DNA of 64,000 nucleotides from Pseudanabaena biceps. GTDB lineage: Bacteria > Cyanobacteriota > Cyanobacteriia > Pseudanabaenales > Pseudanabaenaceae. Below the pieces are notes generated by a model. It searched no databases. It saw nothing but the letters and a program-made list of their open reading frames with translations, and was not told the origin of the DNA. Positions 61,783 through 64,000 of the stretch are shown one piece after another. Made by a program: the position numbers and the translations under genes. Numbering within the stretch: position 1 is the stretch's first letter; each line of letters starts with the position of its first letter. The stretch spans positions 1 through 64,000 of the forward strand of contig JAATWA010000004.1 of NCBI GenBank assembly GCA_013361095.1, written 5' to 3'.

Positions 61783-64000
61783 ATTTGCCTAATTTAGCTT
61801 GTATATCGCTCAAGTGGATACCTGTCAAATTTGGAAGAACAATACGGGTTGATCCTTTAAACCGATCGCTATGTTCTTTAGGAGCCAGCCCGATCGCCCA
61901 CATCCCCGCAGCGATCGCTGCCGCAACTCCCGCAGGTGCATCTTCCACCACGACGCATTTAGCAGGGGGTATGCCGATCTGAGTCGCCGCAAAGAGAAAT
62001 AGGTCAGGGGCAGGCTTGGGCTTCTCAACGCTGTAGCCATCGGCGATCGCATCGACTAGATCGGCTATGCCTAACTTAGCAATTACGGGTCGGGCATTCT
62101 TGCTGGCGGAGGCGATCGCAATTTTTATTCCCGATTGTCTGAGTTCTTTTAATAGTTCAATTACGCCTGACAAAACATCTTGGGGAGTAGTATCTTGGAT
62201 AGATTCCACATAGTAGCGATTTTTGCGATCCATCATCTCTTGCAGAGCCGCTTCGGAATAATCGCGATCGCCGACAATTAGCATCAGCGATTCTCTTCTT
62301 GCCACACCTCGTAATGCTTCATTTGCCTTGCGATCGAAGGGAATCTTTTCTTCATCGGCAAGTTTCTGCCAAGCCCGATAGTGAAACTCGGCGGTATCTG
62401 TCAAAACTCCATCAAGATCGAAGATGAAACCTTGAATGTCAGGAACTTGAGTAAGTGTGGATGGTAAATCGAAACTATACCAAGTGTTATGCCATTGCAG
62501 TTTAAATTTGAGATAAGTCCAAGAGTCAGGAAGATGCGGATTAGCAACAGGTTTGTTATCCTTCAGTTGAATACCGCCAAATCCAAAAACTACAGCTTGC
62601 CAGATACCCCCTGCGGAAGCCGCATGAATCCCGTCTGGGGTGTTACCGCGATTATCTTCGAGATCGACCATTGCTGCTTGTAAAAAGTGATGATTTGCCT
62701 CGGATGACTCACCGAGATTTGCGGCAGCGATCGCGTGAATGGCGGAAGTAAGAGATGAGCCATAGGTGCTGTCGGTGCGAGGAGCATAGTAGTTCCAATT
62801 CTTTTGCAGCGAGTTATGGCGATCGCTGAATTCGGGATCGTCACGCATCAGGTACAGGAGCATCAATACATCAGGTTGCTTGAGGACTTGGCTCTCATTG
62901 GTTGCATCCATGCCGAGAACTGCTTGGATTGAGCGATCGCGAGGTTCATAGGTGCTTAAATCAATATCTTTAAGTTGAAAGAATCCATCACATTGTTCAA
63001 TTACTGCTGTTTCTTGATTATAGGAAATATAGATTTGGACGATCGCTTCTTTCCATTTAATTAATTGCTCAGATGTAAGTTGGAGATTTTGAGCAAGTTC
63101 CGTGAAACGATCGGGAAAGTTCTGCTGTAGCCAATCATGGACTGCTACCGCCCTTTCTAAATGCCACTGCACCATGCGATTGGTAAAAGTATTGTTATTC
63201 ACCTGCTCGTGGTATTCATCGGCTCCGATTACTCCACAAAGCTCATAGCGTTCCAGATTGGTATTCCATTCCAATCGGCTCATCCAAAATATTGCCGTAT
63301 CGAGAATGATTTCCGCTCCATAATCTCGCAGCCAGAGATCGTCGCCCGTAGCTTGCCAATATTGCCAGACCGCATAGGTAATGTCAGCGCTAATATGAAT
63401 TTCGCGATCGCGACACCAGATTCTGACGGCTTTGGCATAGGGATCGTTGGGCATAGACCAAAGAGGAGTTACTTCATCACCTGTTGCGGCACTTTCCCAA
63501 GAAAACATCGCGCCTTTATAGCCACTATCAGATGCCTTGCGTCTTGCGCCATTGAGGGTGCGATAGCGGTACGTTAAAAGATTACGAGCGATCGCGGGTT
63601 GGGTGAAGGTAAAAAAGGGCAGAATAAAAATTTCTGTATCCCAAAAAATGTGACCTCGATAGCCTAGTCCTGATAGGGTTTTCGCGGGAATGCTGACGCG
63701 ATCGTTATGGGGAGATGCGGCGATCAAAAGTTGAAACAGGTTGTAGCGAACTGCCAACTGTGCTTGGACATTGCCACCAATCTCGATATCACTATGTTCC
63801 CAAACTGAGACCCACGCCTGTCGATGTGCTTCTAGTAACGTTGTATAGGATGGTAATCTCGCCAATTTGTCTTGAGCCGCTTGAACAGGATTCTCTACTT
63901 CCTGAGATGTAAACAGGGTCACGAGCTTCTCAATATTGATTGTCTGTCCCTCGACGACATTAAAAGTAGCGATCGCCGTGGGATAGCCTGGAGTATTTGT
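61781..64000 (-). CDS. GH65 disaccharide phosphorylase fused to beta-phosphoglucomutase, 5' end outside the window
   Basis: The frame is open from the window end; a GTG at 63922 is internal, since NVVEGQTINIEKL precedes it. The GH65 part (to about 61781+1480) contains LGYRGHIFWDTEIFILPFF and the catalytic acid region CGVIGADEYHEQVNNNTFTN. It is followed by a HAD domain: GFIFDLDGVLTDTAEFHYRA (nucleophile Asp), ALRGVARRESL, AIASASKNA and VVVEDAPAGVAAA. One polypeptide would phosphorolyse a disaccharide such as trehalose or maltose and convert beta-glucose 1-phosphate to glucose 6-phosphate. The exact substrate is not determined. Confidence 0.9.
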   Translation of the reverse strand, partial: TNTPGYPTAIATFNVVEGQTINIEKLVTLFTSQEVENPVQAAQDKLARLPSYTTLLEAHRQAWVSVWEHSDIEIGGNVQAQLAVRYNLFQLLIAASPHNDRVSIPAKTLSGLGYRGHIFWDTEIFILPFFTFTQPAIARNLLTYRYRTLNGARRKASDSGYKGAMFSWESAATGDEVTPLWSMPNDPYAKAVRIWCRDREIHISADITYAVWQYWQATGDDLWLRDYGAEIILDTAIFWMSRLEWNTNLERYELCGVIGADEYHEQVNNNTFTNRMVQWHLERAVAVHDWLQQNFPDRFTELAQNLQLTSEQLIKWKEAIVQIYISYNQETAVIEQCDGFFQLKDIDLSTYEPRDRSIQAVLGMDATNESQVLKQPDVLMLLYLMRDDPEFSDRHNSLQKNWNYYAPRTDSTYGSSLTSAIHAIAAANLGESSEANHHFLQAAMVDLEDNRGNTPDGIHAASAGGIWQAVVFGFGGIQLKDNKPVANPHLPDSWTYLKFKLQWHNTWYSFDLPSTLTQVPDIQGFIFDLDGVLTDTAEFHYRAWQKLADEEKIPFDRKANEALRGVARRESLMLIVGDRDYSEAALQEMMDRKNRYYVESIQDTTPQDVLSGVIELLKELRQSGIKIAIASASKNARPVIAKLGIADLVDAIADGYSVEKPKPAPDLFLFAATQIGIPPAKCVVVEDAPAGVAAAIAAGMWAIGLAPKEHSDRFKGSTRIVLPNLTGIHLSDIQAKLGK

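Noticed and set aside
1..64000. Very frequent GCGATCGC octamers as regulatory sites
   Set aside because: They are HIP1 sites, a genome-wide cyanobacterial signature found inside and between genes, and not specific operators.
1..64000. CRISPR array, tRNA or rRNA genes
   Set aside because: No regularly spaced repeats and no cloverleaf or rRNA-like segments were noticed on reading; a dedicated scan was not possible.

Overview
The window looks like chromosomal DNA of a filamentous or unicellular cyanobacterium, probably Pseudanabaena-like. The HIP1 octamer GCGATCGC and its near variants occur throughout, and several gene families (DUF4079, the cyanobacterial AAA-35/PD-(D/E)XK protein, chloroplast-like group II intron, IS630, IS1595 and IS701 types) are common there. 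The genus is inference. No rRNA, tRNA or CRISPR array was seen. The region is rich in accessory genes and decayed mobile DNA.

Layout. 1-5.6 kb: a 5'-truncated esterase and a short MprF-like lysyl-phosphatidylglycerol synthase. A third co-oriented reading frame follows, split by an antisense group II intron (2533-4911) whose reverse transcriptase carries two frameshifts. 5.6-12 kb: a HicA-like/baeRF-like protein, a [2Fe-2S] ferredoxin, an oleate hydratase with two opposite frameshifts, a DJ-1/Hsp31 protein, an alcohol dehydrogenase and an unusual NRAMP-like transporter. Two further copies of the oleate-hydratase C-terminal tail flank the alcohol dehydrogenase gene. 12-18 kb: an ISAs1 remnant, a DUF1800/DUF1501 pair, an IS5-like remnant cut by an IS1, and a membrane-protein remnant. 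18-28 kb: an AAA/nuclease-fold protein, a NarL-type two-component pair with a truncated kinase, then a nested island (IS630, IS1 fragment, IS630 fragment, rearranged Tn3-family transposon). 28-34 kb: a MNT/HEPN toxin-antitoxin-like pair, an alpha/beta hydrolase, and a TetR/SDR/aldo-keto reductase module split by a recent IS1 with a 9-bp target duplication. 34-41 kb: TauE/MerR, then a TetR-controlled row of redox and detoxification genes (DM13, GST, FMN reductase, zinc-type dehydrogenase with a stop codon, PNPOx-like, GST) preceded by two clear operator copies.

41-64 kb: IS701 and IS1595 remnants, an EamA transporter, a GAF-PAS histidine kinase, and a histidine kinase/OmpR regulator pair. A mostly co-directional redox cluster runs from 47.2 to 59.8 kb: secreted protein, DUF4079, membrane-anchored FNR-ferredoxin, aquaporin with a cysteine-rich tail, SDR, secreted double-VOC protein, unknown protein, ferredoxin-cyclase fusion, GMC oxidoreductase with a CxxCxxCx4C cluster, secreted protein and GH63 glycosidase. 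On the opposite strand are a DUF389 membrane protein and a GH65 phosphorylase fused to beta-phosphoglucomutase, which runs off the window.

The most unusual candidate is the block at about 51.9-56.5 kb. It contains a [2Fe-2S] domain joined to a nucleotide-cyclase fold that lacks both metal-binding aspartates, between an unknown protein and a Cys-cluster GMC oxidoreductase. A second theme is a set of long, near-perfect hairpins with three-base loops and the tip GC-NNN-GC at gene ends. Several genes carry homopolymer or single-base lesions, so sequencing error must be excluded before calling them true pseudogenes.
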